Assembly (NCBI GenBank): GCA_963699175.1
Contig: OY969418.1
Coordinates: 5,394,001 to 5,458,000, forward strand
Source of the DNA: JACPYM01 sp963699175
GTDB lineage: Bacteria > Acidobacteriota > Blastocatellia > RBC074
DNA length: 64,000 nt
Direction of reading: 5' to 3'
How positions within the stretch are numbered: position 1 is the first letter of the stretch; each line of letters starts with the position of its first letter. Shown here one piece after another: positions 53,089 through 62,469 of this stretch. The notes under the pieces were generated by a model, which saw only the letters and a program-made list of their open reading frames with translations, was not told the origin of the DNA and searched no databases. The position numbers and the translations under genes are program-made.

Positions 53089-54630
53089 TTAGTTTTCTCC
53101 TTTCGTTCCGGTTTTGTCTTTGCCTGCGTAGCTGACGAGTGCAAACAGGCATAGGTTTTGGAAGCGATCAACGTTGCGCGGATTGAAGATGAACAAGCGG
53201 ATGCGCTCGCCTTCTTCTTGCATCGTTTTCAGTACGCCTCCCTCTCTGGTGGAATCCGCGCAAAAGCGCAGAAACCAGCCTGCCAGCAGTTCGGCGTTTT
53301 TAGCGCGCAGAATGGAATTCCTGATCTTCTCGCGCTCAACCTGAATCAAGCCATCGGGGTCTTTCAGATTTTCCCGCTTGGCGCGTTGGTGAATGTTCCA
53401 CATGGTTAAGCGCCATGCATCGTGAAAAGCGCGGATGATCGCTTGATCGTCCGCATCTTTGATCGCGTCTTTCATTGCTTTTAGTCCTCCTTTGAAAAAA
53501 GACATTCGTTCGAAATCCTTCTTTTCGCTGACTAATTCGCGGAAGTTCGCGCACCAGTGACGCTCCGCCGCTAGATTGGCCGCGATGAGTTCGGGAATTG
53601 GGCTGGCGGGAATCGCATAGCTCTGCCCGTCTTTCAGCTTGATGGTTTTGGCTTGTCCCAAATTTCCATAGGCTTCACGGAAGACATTCATCTCTGGGTA
53701 ATCGCCTTTGACTTTGGCGATCAGGCTGCGATTAACCTGGTTAGCGTCCCAGGCAACTTTGCCCATTGCCACGACGGCACAGCCGGAAACGCATCGTTCG
53801 CCCTGAACAATGTCATCAGCATTCAGATCAATCAGGAAACGCAAGGCCGCTTCTTCCGCTCCGCCGACAACACGGCCAAGGTAGGTATGACTGAAGCGTT
53901 TGAACTCGGTGCCTGCTGAGGCGATGCGGTGTAAATTGCGGGCAAAGGCTGTCAGGTCAATTATGTCCGGCACCACCAAACAAGTCTGCGCTTTCTCTTT
54001 GTAGCTGCGTGGTCGCAGCAGAAAGATCGAACAACCAACCATTAGGAACATCAACAGAAAGACCTCTTCCGCTGACCCTTCGAGGTCTTCTGCGCCGCCG
54101 GTTGCACCGGGCATAATCCATTGCGGGATGGCTGCGGTGGCAGGCAAGCCACCCTTTTGTTTTGCTTCCAATAGGCCCGTCTTTTGCGCCTTCTGATGCG
54201 CATAGCTGTCAACGGCTTTGTAGGTAAAAATCTCCCCGGCATCAGCGCCATCGAATTTTAGTTCGATCTTTCGGGCAGCCTTTTCAACTGACGGGCGCAT
54301 TTTGTTGTGTTGTAAAAATGTGCCGACGATGCCGTTGTGGATCGCTAGCCGTAGATCGTCCTGATCAGCTCGAATCCCCTGGCCAGGTAAGTCAATCAAC
54401 TTTTCGTCAGTTAGCTTGAACGAGGCCTCGATGATGCGACGCAAGGCTTCCTGATCCACCAACTCATCGCCCCAAGCCAGCCGCACGTAATCACGTTGCA
54501 ACTCGGCCTCAATTCCTGGTGGTCTGTTTGCGCCCCAAGCCTTCACCGTCGCGGCCAGCCCACCGAGCGCCGCGCGGTGGTAGATCGTGTAACCGGGGTT
54601 GGTTAAACGGTAGATCAATTCTTTAGCCAT
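53089..54630 (-). CDS. cas8: CRISPR Cas8 (DevT/Cmx8-like large subunit)
   Basis: 513 residues from the ATG at 54630, which overlaps the end of cas3 by 16 bases and has GGAG before it. It starts LIYRLTNPGYTIYHRAALGGLAATVKAW, the opening of the MYXAN-type Cas8. Cas8 subunits vary widely; here the N-terminal 60 residues and the position between cas3 and cas7 carry the call. It would recognise the PAM and recruit Cas3. The C-terminal quarter is helical (KAKNAELLAGWFLRF), as small-subunit-like tails are. Confidence 0.8.
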   Translation of the reverse strand: MAKELIYRLTNPGYTIYHRAALGGLAATVKAWGANRPPGIEAELQRDYVRLAWGDELVDQEALRRIIEASFKLTDEKLIDLPGQGIRADQDDLRLAIHNGIVGTFLQHNKMRPSVEKAARKIELKFDGADAGEIFTYKAVDSYAHQKAQKTGLLEAKQKGGLPATAAIPQWIMPGATGGAEDLEGSAEEVFLLMFLMVGCSIFLLRPRSYKEKAQTCLVVPDIIDLTAFARNLHRIASAGTEFKRFSHTYLGRVVGGAEEAALRFLIDLNADDIVQGERCVSGCAVVAMGKVAWDANQVNRSLIAKVKGDYPEMNVFREAYGNLGQAKTIKLKDGQSYAIPASPIPELIAANLAAERHWCANFRELVSEKKDFERMSFFKGGLKAMKDAIKDADDQAIIRAFHDAWRLTMWNIHQRAKRENLKDPDGLIQVEREKIRNSILRAKNAELLAGWFLRFCADSTREGGVLKTMQEEGERIRLFIFNPRNVDRFQNLCLFALVSYAGKDKTGTKGEN

Positions 54631-57080
54631 CTTGCTCCTGTGCCCTCCTTTGTTATGTCGTCGAAGTCGTACTTCACTTGATCGCCGGGCGCGATGCGCA
54701 CACCTTTGACTCGTCGCCAGCGCAGCGCCGCGTCTTTCACTGGGATGGAGACTTCGTGCTGGCGCATCCAATCGCGCGAAGGCTCACCGTATTCGAAGTC
54801 GTTGCACTTTATGAAGTCGTCTTCGAGAATGACGCTAATAGTGTAGCCGTCGCCTCGCGTTGATCCCGGTCGCGTGCGCCACAAACCGGAGAAGAAACAC
54901 GCACGCTCTTCGGCTTTGGCAATGTCGTATTCGGCGGCGGCGTTGAAGCGGGCGAAAGCGTCGGCCAATTCACGTTGGTTGAGTGGTTTGCTCAATTCCT
55001 TCAGCGCGCCAATCCAGCGGCTTGTCGTTTCGATCTCTTCTTGTTTGTAGGGCAAAAAGACATCGCCCTTTTCTTGAGGCAACGCCCGAATCAATGCTGG
55101 TTTAGCGAGTGGTGGATTGTTTGGATTCGGCTCGGCTTTGCGATTGAGTCGCCCCATTCGCTGAATCAGCGAAGGAACCGGCGCAATGTCCGTGATGAGC
55201 AAATCGGCTGACAAGTCCAGTGACATCTCAGCCACTTGTGTCGCCACAAGAATCGCCGCTTTGCCTTCGGTCTTAAAATCGTCAATAACGCGGCGATGCC
55301 GGTGGCTGCGATCTTTGTAGCGAAACCGCGAGTGGTAAACGTTGATCGAACAAAGCGGAAAGTCTCCGCGAAACCGGCATACGCATTCAGCATAAGTGTC
55401 GTTCGCCCAATCCACCCGATTGCGCACCCACAAGACTTTGCCGTTATTGCGCAGGCAATCTTCAACAGCTTGCCACACTTCGTCACCGGGTTTTGAATCA
55501 TCAATCAAATAGCGTTCGAGCAATTCAAATTCCGGCGGGCCAGGAATTGAGTTCAAGTCAGGGCGCACAAGCTCAATCGCACGCTTGCGCTCTTCGGGAA
55601 GCGAGGCGGTCATCAACAACACTGGCAGGCGCGGTAGGTTTTTCAGAAAGACCAGCAAATGCCCGAACAGTTGGTCATCGAAGGCGTGGATTTCATCAAA
55701 GACAATTGCGCTGTTGATGATCGCGGGTAGGCTGTAAACGGCGCGGCGGGCGTTCGACATTAATCCCAGAACTGTGTCTGACGTGGTGACGACCAACGGC
55801 GTGCTCCACAAAGCCAACGATTCGATTTTGTCGCGCTCGGCGTTCAGCGCGGCCTCAGCCTGCTTGGCGGTATTGGATTCCGCATCGCTAGCTTCTTCTT
55901 GCGGCGCGGTTTCGGCCATTGATTTCAGGTCAACGCTCGAACGCGAATGCGTCAGGCTGAGCAGTTTGGCATCAAGTCCGGATTCAAGTGCGTAGTCTTT
56001 GAAGTGCTCAGTGGTCGTACCGGTCGTGGGCAAACAGAAGAAGAGACGAAAGTTGGTGCGACCTTCTGCTGCGAACTTTTCGCACCATTGCCGTGCCCAC
56101 AAGTAAGCAGCTAAGCTCTTGCCGGAGCCACACCCCGCTTGAGCCAATGTCAAACAAGAGTCAGAAGCCGCCACAGCCTTTTGAAAGTCTCGGCACTCGA
56201 AGCCAGGAGGCAATGAAGCCTCGTTGTCATCGCTGCGTTCGGCTGGTGATCTGGCCCACGCCCAACTGCTGATGAGCATTGAAAGATCATGACTGCTCAA
56301 GCCTGCTTTCAAACTTTCTTCAACAAATCCTGATAGTGAATAATCATTCGACCATTTACCCCTTGCTGCTACAGCGCTGGCGGCTACATCCGCCGCGATG
56401 CCAAATCCCTTAACCAACGCCAGCAGTCGTCGCTCGCTTTCATCGACAAATTGAGATTCATACTCAGCGAACTCGTCCTGCAAATCCCGCACGGATTCGA
56501 GCGCCGGAAGATCACAAGGCTCTCGGCGCGACCGTCCAATCACCCAATCGCGTGCAAAATTAGGCGGTTTGCCAAGCTGAAGATCATCACTCATCTCTTG
56601 CAAGATAGCAGTGAAGTCGTCGTGACTAACGTGAACTACAACGTTGCTTCTCTGGTTAGGAGACGTTTGCTCATCAAACTTTCGGTGATGCCCCATCGCG
56701 CCCCAGAGCGTGAAGAGCAGCGTTTCTGACAAAGGCTTCAGCCAATCGCGCAACTTTGGCTCAAACCAAATCAGCAAGCCGGAGATGGTTTCGTGCCGCA
56801 GCAATTGGATGATTTGATTTTCACCAGACACCATCTGCTGGAAGTGATTGCTAGCTTTGCCCAAATCCTGAATCCATCCGTCGGCAACGAGCGCGCGATG
56901 AAAGCGGTCGAAGGTTTCCGGGGCAAGACCTGTGCAGAAAAGAGCAGTGCTTCCGGACGAAACCGCCAATGCTTTACAGGCTTCAGCGACGTCTCGGCTG
57001 TGTTGCAAGAGCAAGGCGTAATCAGGCGGCGTACCTTGGTGTTTTGCCCGCTCATAAGATTTGGCAAGCAATCTAGTCAT
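54615..57080 (-). CDS. cas3: CRISPR Cas3 nuclease-helicase
   Basis: 821 residues. An N-terminal HD-type domain (about 1-220) contains H27 in LLQHSRDVAEA, QDLGKASNHFQ at 71-81, H96 in RHETISGLL and HH at 131-132. The expected His-Asp pair reads Gln-Asp, which may weaken metal binding. The helicase follows: AQAGCGSGKSLAAYLWA (Walker A), VFDEIHAFD (motif II), LMTASL (motif III) and LIQRMGRLNRK (motif VI). It unwinds and degrades target DNA. It starts within the stop of cas6 (ATGA). Confidence 0.92.
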   Translation of the reverse strand: MTRLLAKSYERAKHQGTPPDYALLLQHSRDVAEACKALAVSSGSTALFCTGLAPETFDRFHRALVADGWIQDLGKASNHFQQMVSGENQIIQLLRHETISGLLIWFEPKLRDWLKPLSETLLFTLWGAMGHHRKFDEQTSPNQRSNVVVHVSHDDFTAILQEMSDDLQLGKPPNFARDWVIGRSRREPCDLPALESVRDLQDEFAEYESQFVDESERRLLALVKGFGIAADVAASAVAARGKWSNDYSLSGFVEESLKAGLSSHDLSMLISSWAWARSPAERSDDNEASLPPGFECRDFQKAVAASDSCLTLAQAGCGSGKSLAAYLWARQWCEKFAAEGRTNFRLFFCLPTTGTTTEHFKDYALESGLDAKLLSLTHSRSSVDLKSMAETAPQEEASDAESNTAKQAEAALNAERDKIESLALWSTPLVVTTSDTVLGLMSNARRAVYSLPAIINSAIVFDEIHAFDDQLFGHLLVFLKNLPRLPVLLMTASLPEERKRAIELVRPDLNSIPGPPEFELLERYLIDDSKPGDEVWQAVEDCLRNNGKVLWVRNRVDWANDTYAECVCRFRGDFPLCSINVYHSRFRYKDRSHRHRRVIDDFKTEGKAAILVATQVAEMSLDLSADLLITDIAPVPSLIQRMGRLNRKAEPNPNNPPLAKPALIRALPQEKGDVFLPYKQEEIETTSRWIGALKELSKPLNQRELADAFARFNAAAEYDIAKAEERACFFSGLWRTRPGSTRGDGYTISVILEDDFIKCNDFEYGEPSRDWMRQHEVSIPVKDAALRWRRVKGVRIAPGDQVKYDFDDITKEGTGARWLKN

Positions 57081-57673
57081 CGTTCGCCGCCTTCTTGTTT
57101 AATCGGGTTGAAAAAGCCGCACCCCATATGCCGCCTCCCACCCATTCCTCTCTCTTGCAATACCAGCGAAGCCTCATCGCTCAACTCCTGCACCGCCAGC
57201 GCGAACCCAACAATCGTGTGATTACCCACGCGCAACACGCGGCGCGGCCCCAGCACGGGGTCGCCGCGAATGCCCAACTCGTCCAGCTTGCGGCAGACCG
57301 CGTCCAGAAATGGTTCGGGTTCGGTGAACTTTTTGATCGTGACGCAGCGGGCGTAGAGCGCCGAGGCCGGTTGCAGCAGGAAAATCTGCGGCGCGCTCAA
57401 GCGCAGGTCGTGCCCGCCGACGTTCAGCCGTTTGCCCGCCAGCTTGAGCACGAGCGGGACGCGGTCTTGCGGCAGACGCAAACGCAGCGTGGCTTGCGGG
57501 TCGAGTTGCAGCGTGCCGTCGCCGCGCGCCAGGCCAGGCAGCGTCGAGACTGACAGCCAGTCGCCTTCGTGCGCTTCGGGCAGCAAACGCGAGAGTGCGG
57601 CGAAGAGCGGGTAGCCGTGGTCGCTGGGCAGTGTCTTGCCGATGGTGGGGAAGCGGAGTTCTACGTAAATCAT
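57077..57673 (-). CDS. cas6: CRISPR Cas6 (Cmx6-like) crRNA endonuclease
   Basis: 198 residues. RAMP fold with the C-terminal glycine-rich loop GMGGRRHMGCGFFNP. Strands include MIYVELRFPTIGKTLP at the start and APQIFLLQPASALYARCVTI. Cas6 cuts the CRISPR transcript at the base of the repeat hairpin. The repeat hairpin on the minus strand leaves an 8-nt TTGAGCAC handle, as Cas6 products do. It leads the effector operon and overlaps cas3 by four bases. Confidence 0.88.
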   Translation of the reverse strand: MIYVELRFPTIGKTLPSDHGYPLFAALSRLLPEAHEGDWLSVSTLPGLARGDGTLQLDPQATLRLRLPQDRVPLVLKLAGKRLNVGGHDLRLSAPQIFLLQPASALYARCVTIKKFTEPEPFLDAVCRKLDELGIRGDPVLGPRRVLRVGNHTIVGFALAVQELSDEASLVLQERGMGGRRHMGCGFFNPIKQEGGER

Positions 57674-57713
57674 TGTTCGGCTCCTTCAGACTTGGTGCGT
57701 GTTGATTGAGCAA

Positions 57714-58733
57714 TCATTCCTGTGTCTCCTTCGCATAAAGGGCTGCCGCGTGCGTCAAACGTTCACGCAACAGCTCACGCAACTGGGCCGGTCGCACGGC
57801 CACCGCGTGCTCGCCGTACTGCATCAGCCAGCGCGCTACCTGCTCCAATGCCGCTTCAGTCGTGGTCAAAGTGAGACACAGCCGCCCGCCAGGCAGGGGG
57901 CTGGTCTTTTGGGTGGGGTGATAACTGCGTTCGCGAATATAGCGGGCTTGGTAGGCGTCAAACTCAATCTCGACTTCGACGGGCTGGCCCCCTCGGAACA
58001 TGCCAAAGCCGCGCCGCAAATACTCATCAGCATCCCAACCGGCTGGCGGAGTGAAGACGCGGCGCGTGTTAGCGATGTGTTGGATGCGCCCGGCGTGGAA
58101 GTCGCGGATCTCACCGCTCTGATGGTCGTGGCAGACGGCGTACCACTCGCCCAAGTGGTTGTGCAGCAACAGTACGTCCAGGTGGCGCTCGGTGAGTGCG
58201 TTGCGACGTTGTGAATGATAGCGGACTTCCAGCGTGTGCCGATGGACAGCCGCGTCCGCGAGCTTGCGCAGAATTGTCGGGGCAACATCCAAGCCGGGTT
58301 CGGGCGCGAAGCTGATCGCCTCTTCAAGTGCGCCGAGATCAATTTGTACTTCGCTCGGCAACAAAGCCGCCAGGCGGCGCATGGCATCACGGGCCAGGCG
58401 CACCTCTGCAGTGGCCGCGCCCAACCTACGCAAGATACGTTCGGCGGCAAAGAAGCTGACCAACTCTCCCTCGGTCAATTGAATCGCCTTTAGCCGCCAC
58501 TCCGGGTCGGTAAAGTAGAAGCCATTGCGGGCACGGTCAAAAGCTAAAGGCGCGTCAAAGTCGTCAACGAGCGCACGCAGATCGCGCCCGACCGTGCGCG
58601 TGGTTCGTTCGATGACCTGTGCCAAGTCATTTTTGTTGGGGAAGTGCCCACGCTGAATCTCCGCCGTCAGCTTTTGCAAGCGGAAGTAAGCTTCCAAATG
58701 AATGCGCGGTGTTGGTTGCTTCTTCTTGGCCAT
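57714..58733 (-). CDS. WYL-domain transcriptional regulator
   Basis: 339 residues from the ATG at 58733. N-terminal winged HTH (about 10-70; RLQKLTAEIQRGHFPNKNDL, RTTRTVGRDLRALVDDF), then the WYL domain (about 150-240; LEVRYHSQRRNALTERHLD..HLGEWYAVCHD, with W-Y and the RFxxGRI-like FHAGRI) and a WCX-like C-terminal domain. WYL domains bind single-stranded or cyclic nucleotides and often regulate defence loci. Its position 40 bases upstream of cas6 on the same strand suggests it controls the cas operon, probably in autoregulation. Confidence 0.85.
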   Translation of the reverse strand: MAKKKQPTPRIHLEAYFRLQKLTAEIQRGHFPNKNDLAQVIERTTRTVGRDLRALVDDFDAPLAFDRARNGFYFTDPEWRLKAIQLTEGELVSFFAAERILRRLGAATAEVRLARDAMRRLAALLPSEVQIDLGALEEAISFAPEPGLDVAPTILRKLADAAVHRHTLEVRYHSQRRNALTERHLDVLLLHNHLGEWYAVCHDHQSGEIRDFHAGRIQHIANTRRVFTPPAGWDADEYLRRGFGMFRGGQPVEVEIEFDAYQARYIRERSYHPTQKTSPLPGGRLCLTLTTTEAALEQVARWLMQYGEHAVAVRPAQLRELLRERLTHAAALYAKETQE

Positions 58734-58742
58734 AGCGAGCAA

Positions 58743-58942
58743 AGTCTACAGAGGCAGAGAGACAGGTAGTGTCCTAGCCGAAAATTTTTAGCCTTTTTCT
58801 GCGAAAGCTTGGGGCACGCGGGTCATGGTTTAGCTAAATCGGCCTACCCGCTCATGCTGGTCGTGTGTGTTTGAGACAACCTAAAACTGCGTGGCTGCGT
58901 GGGCGATTATATGCAACTAACGCGATTACCGGAAAAAAGTGC
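58743..58942. other. Promoter gap upstream of the WYL gene
   Basis: 200 bases between the WYL regulator and the IS remnant with no gene seen. It should hold the promoter of the WYL-cas operon. An A/T-rich motif AAAATTTTTAG lies near 58780. Confidence 0.35.
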
Positions 58943-59500
58943 TTATTGAAACAACAAGTTAAAGAGCGAATAAGCGAGTAAACACGCCAGCAGGTGAATG
59001 GCAAAGGCATAAGCTGCCCGATGTGTGCTGCGAATCATTCCAAAGCAGCACTTGAGAAACTCGAACGCCTCTTCAACCCGATGGCGCGCTTGCAGACAGT
59101 CAACCTGGAAGGGCGTCGCGAGCTTTTTCATATTTTTGCGGTTGGGCGTGAAAAGTTGAATCCCACGCCGATCTAACTCTTCGGCTTTTGCTTGCGAAAT
59201 GTAACCGCGGTCGTCCACGACAATGCCGTGCTCGATCCACTCACACTAGGGGTCGAGCAACTGCCGATCATCCACGTTAGCGGCCGTCAAGCGCAACGCA
59301 CATAAGCGCCCACCTTGATCGTACTGCACGTGTAGTTTGAAGCCGTACCAGTAGCCGCTGCCGTTGCGCGATTTGCGCGCGTGCTGTTTGAAAGTACGAT
59401 GCTGTTTGGCACGGGCGTCGAGTCTTGCAAGGCCAGCGGGTGGCCCTGCTGCGCGACGCGATTGGCTTGCAACTGTTGGCCAAACAACGCGCCCGCTTCT
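58943..59500 (-). pseudogene. Decayed IS982-like transposase
   Basis: The C-terminal 91 codons (58943-59218) read as IS982: VDDRGYISQAKAEELDRRGIQLFTPNRKNMKK, then a REVEEAFEFLK-like helix and a hydrophobic end. Upstream in the same frame, GYWYGFKLHVQYDQGG..LRLTAANVDDRQLLDP follows, but a TAG at about 59248-59250 interrupts it. Farther upstream (near 59400) DSTPVP continues in another frame. With one stop and one frameshift the element is dead. Its inverted repeats are not identifiable. It lies between the CRISPR locus and the recombination island. Confidence 0.85.
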
Positions 59501-59546
59501 AATCGCGTTGTCAGATTAAGTTCTGACTATTACAGATAAATGGCCG

Positions 59547-60155
59547 TTACCGCCCTCTGATACTTTTTGTAATTTTCAAAGTATCTAGCCGCACTCTAAC
59601 GAAAGCCGAATTTACGTCAAATCCCCGCGACATCATCTGTACAGACCAGCCGCTGTCAACGGCAAGGCGGACGCTGCCTTCTGGCATCAACATCGCCCCG
59701 GCGAAGCGCCAGGCCTGCCACTCCGGGTTTTCATATGCGTTGAGCTCCTCTTGCTTGTATAACTCCAAAGCTGCGCTCTCATCGTGCAGGAATTTAAGCA
59801 CCATTTGGGCTCGCCGAGCATCTGCGACATGTAAGAAGCAGTGGCCGATCTCGTGCGCCAACGTTGCTCTCAACCGGCGCCTTTGCGCGTCATTGTCGCC
59901 ATAGTCCGTCAGTTCGGCACAGATGACGCATTTCTGCTCAGCGGCATCGGTGTAGCCGTCCAGCCCCTCTCCCAATGACTGGTACACAGGCTCTACACCA
60001 GTTTGACTTTCAAGCTCACAATCAAAGAATCGCTCGACATCAAACTTTGTGACCGTCCTCAAGGCTTCAGGTTGGAAAGCGGCGACGAGATTGAGCGCAA
60101 ACTCTTCGATCTCTTTGGCGCTCCTCGGCCTGACTATAGTCACGCTGTGTGGCAT
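59547..60155 (-). CDS. ImmA/IrrE-family metallopeptidase
   Basis: 202 residues. HEIGHCFLH (101-109) is the HExxH zinc site of the ImmA/IrrE family. N-terminal 45 residues are helical; the C-terminal third has WRFAGAMLMPEGSV, also a family trait. Members cleave the partner XRE repressor to induce mobile elements or stress genes. The gene begins 4 bases after the XRE gene. No predicted signal peptide. The pair probably controls the divergent recombination genes at 60705-62469. Confidence 0.85.
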   Translation of the reverse strand: MPHSVTIVRPRSAKEIEEFALNLVAAFQPEALRTVTKFDVERFFDCELESQTGVEPVYQSLGEGLDGYTDAAEQKCVICAELTDYGDNDAQRRRLRATLAHEIGHCFLHVADARRAQMVLKFLHDESAALELYKQEELNAYENPEWQAWRFAGAMLMPEGSVRLAVDSGWSVQMMSRGFDVNSAFVRVRLDTLKITKSIRGR

Positions 60156-60159
60156 GGGC

Positions 60160-60501
60160 TTAGTCCTTCTTCGAGGCTTCGATCAGTTCCTCAAGCCGCT
60201 CGTCAGACAGATTCCGCGCCCGCATAAATAGTTCGGATAACTTCGGCCTGTTTTGCAGGTGTTGCACGATCTCGGCAGGGCGTTGGGTTCTGGCCTCGGA
60301 CGCTAAGACTACGAGCGCGTCGTTTTCTACCCGCAAAAACTCTTGCAGCTTACGTACCGTCTCCAAATCTGGCGCGCTCTTCCTTCCTTGCTCAATGTCA
60401 GAGATATATCCCACCGATAGGCCGATGTGATCGCCAACCTCGCGCAGCGTCTTCTTCGCTTGCAACCGTCCCTCTTTCAGGGCCTGACCGAATGTATTCA
60501 T
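60160..60501 (-). CDS. XRE-family transcriptional repressor
   Basis: 113 residues behind TAGGAG. HTH_3 domain at about 5-62: FGQALKEGRLQAKKTLREVGDHIGLSVGYISDIEQGRKSAPDLETV. The C-terminal 45 residues are a helical tail with no enzymatic motif, likely the cut site or dimerisation region for the ImmA-like partner. It is divergent from the Sak4-like gene with 203 bases between, where its operator should lie. Confidence 0.85.
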   Translation of the reverse strand: MNTFGQALKEGRLQAKKTLREVGDHIGLSVGYISDIEQGRKSAPDLETVRKLQEFLRVENDALVVLASEARTQRPAEIVQHLQNRPKLSELFMRARNLSDERLEELIEASKKD

Positions 60502-60704
60502 TTGTAGCTCCTATTAGTCTTAGGATTGAGCCTATATTACGCCGCCCTCAGAGTAGGGCTTTTGCGGCCATTATTCAAGCCTAGCAGAAAGAAATTCACG
60601 ATTTACGCCTTGACTGGCGTAAGTCTCGGTGCTACTTTATGCCGCGATGTCGTGGTAAGCGCCGTGAGCGCTACTATATTTGGTAGTTTGCAAGGAGTAG
60701 GAAA

Positions 60705-61784
60705 ATGAACGTAAATAAACCAAGAGTGAACCCATTAAGCAGGCAGCCACGCCAACAGCGGTTGGTGATGGCCGTGCGAGGTGGAGCAGGCGTGGGCAAA
60801 TCGTACTTTGCGGCCACAATGGCGGATGCGGGGCTGGGGCGCCTCTGCATCATTGATACAGAGCGCAAGACGCGTTTGCTCAAAGGAGTCGGGGCAAAGT
60901 TTGACGGACTTGAGATTGAACATCCCAGCGAAGTTCCGGAGTTTGTCGAATGGCTGCTGACTGCGCCTGAAGCGGCGGCACAGAATTATGGCTGTTATGC
61001 ATTGGATTCCTGGGCCAGCTACTTTTCAGCCAAGCACAGCGAAATGATTGCGGCGGTGCGCTCGCGCACCGGAGATCCACTAGCACAACCTAACGCCGAG
61101 GAGTTGGCGGCAGACCAGATGGTGCTGCAAGGCGTGCTGCGCAGTTTGTGCCAATCGGGCAAGTCAGTTGTCATCGTGGACCAAATCCCGGCCAAGGGGA
61201 AGGAGGCCAAAGAAGATAACGAATTGGGGCGCGTGTTGCCTTCAACAGCGAGCGGGCTTGAATATTTCGTTGACGTGATGTGCGAAGTCTCTTTGCAAGA
61301 ACGTGACGGCGAAATCACCCGCGTCTTCCAAGTCGTCAAATCCAACAGCCCGGCTTTTGAGTTAGGGTTTGAGATGACGGGAGACATAACATTCAAAGAC
61401 TTCCTGGACTACCTGACCCGCTACAGCGGATCAGACTTGCCAGTGGATGCTCCCAGACCGAGCACAGTGCCTGAGACGCTGGCTGTGCAGGAAGACAGCG
61501 AGCCGACTAAGCCACAAATGACCATTCAGCAATTGGTCGAGAAGGCCGAACAACACGGCTTCACCAAGGCTGACATCGTGACAGCGGCCAGGGTTTATTA
61601 TCAGCAGTCGAACATCTTCCGACTCTTGCCTGACCAGATCGCCGACCTCAACGAACGCATGCAAGCGAAGATTGAGAAACAAAAGGGAGCAAATGCCGAA
61701 GTAGTCGGGCAAGATGAGAATGGAACGCAGCAGAAAGCAGTGACAAAGGTTCGCAACGGTCGCGGCGAAAAAGTGTTGGCTTAG
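60705..61784 (+). CDS. Sak4-like RecA-type ATPase
   Basis: 359 residues. Walker A GGAGVGKS (26-33), and a likely Walker B SVVIVDQI near residue 155. The N-terminal 240 residues look like the RecA-like core of phage AAA_24/Sak4 proteins, which load or help single-strand annealing and recombination. The C-terminal 110 residues are linker and a helical zone (MTIQQLVEKAEQHGF). It is divergent from the XRE repressor and 172 bases from the Rad52-like gene. Chromosomal location outside a recognisable prophage suggests a remnant of one. Confidence 0.7.
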   Translation: MNVNKPRVNPLSRQPRQQRLVMAVRGGAGVGKSYFAATMADAGLGRLCIIDTERKTRLLKGVGAKFDGLEIEHPSEVPEFVEWLLTAPEAAAQNYGCYALDSWASYFSAKHSEMIAAVRSRTGDPLAQPNAEELAADQMVLQGVLRSLCQSGKSVVIVDQIPAKGKEAKEDNELGRVLPSTASGLEYFVDVMCEVSLQERDGEITRVFQVVKSNSPAFELGFEMTGDITFKDFLDYLTRYSGSDLPVDAPRPSTVPETLAVQEDSEPTKPQMTIQQLVEKAEQHGFTKADIVTAARVYYQQSNIFRLLPDQIADLNERMQAKIEKQKGANAEVVGQDENGTQQKAVTKVRNGRGEKVLA

Positions 61785-61956
61785 CAGGTCGTGCCAAGAT
61801 CTCCAGTGCCCTGGGTTGTGCGGCTTGCTGTTCAAGCAAACACCACATCCACCGGGTGGCGGTGAGGTCTACGGCCGATTGATTTTTGACCGTAATGTCG
61901 CGCGCCACGTCGCGCGGGCAAAACCCTTTGACAGTCAGAATAGGAGAAGTATCTGA

Positions 61957-62469
61957 ATGAACGCAACCGCTACTAAAGCCGTCGAAGTCGAAGAAGCCCA
62001 GGCGGAAGACAACCTTGAGTACGCTGAGGAAGAAACCCAGAACGCGTCGGCACAGAAGACTCTGCCGGTCGGACAACTGCCGCTACGCTCGATCAACGAG
62101 ATCATTACTGATCTCTCAAAGCCGATCAAAGCGCGCCACCTGAAGCAGAAGACGCGTGGCGGGCAAGTGCTCGACTTCATCCCTTGGTACCACGCCGTGA
62201 AATATCTCGACCTTCATGCGCCCGGCTGGAGTTACGAGGTGCGCAACACCGTCTGGAACAGTGAAGGCCGACTCGTCTTGACCGTGCGGCTTTCGATTCC
62301 CTGTCTGGAAGGCCTGGTGCACCGCGAAGCCACTGGGACTGAGGAGGAGCCGGAAGAGGGTGAGCGGATGTACGGCGACCCTTCTTCGAACGCCGAGTCC
62401 ATGGCGTTGCGCCGGGCGGCGGCCAAGTTCGGGTTAGGCCTTTACCTCTACAACAAGGATAAGAGATAG
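61957..62469 (+). CDS. Rad52/Sak-like single-strand annealing protein
   Basis: 170 residues behind AGGAGAAG. After an acidic N-terminal 30 residues, NEIITDLSKPIKARHLKQK, FIPWYHAVKYLDLHAPGWSYEVRNTV and SNAESMALRRAAAKFGLGLYLYNK are the phage Rad52/DdrA-like (DUF1071-type) pattern. These proteins form rings that anneal complementary single strands. Partner of the Sak4-like ATPase upstream. It ends its transcription unit; 62470-62677 holds no gene. Confidence 0.8.
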   Translation: MNATATKAVEVEEAQAEDNLEYAEEETQNASAQKTLPVGQLPLRSINEIITDLSKPIKARHLKQKTRGGQVLDFIPWYHAVKYLDLHAPGWSYEVRNTVWNSEGRLVLTVRLSIPCLEGLVHREATGTEEEPEEGERMYGDPSSNAESMALRRAAAKFGLGLYLYNKDKR

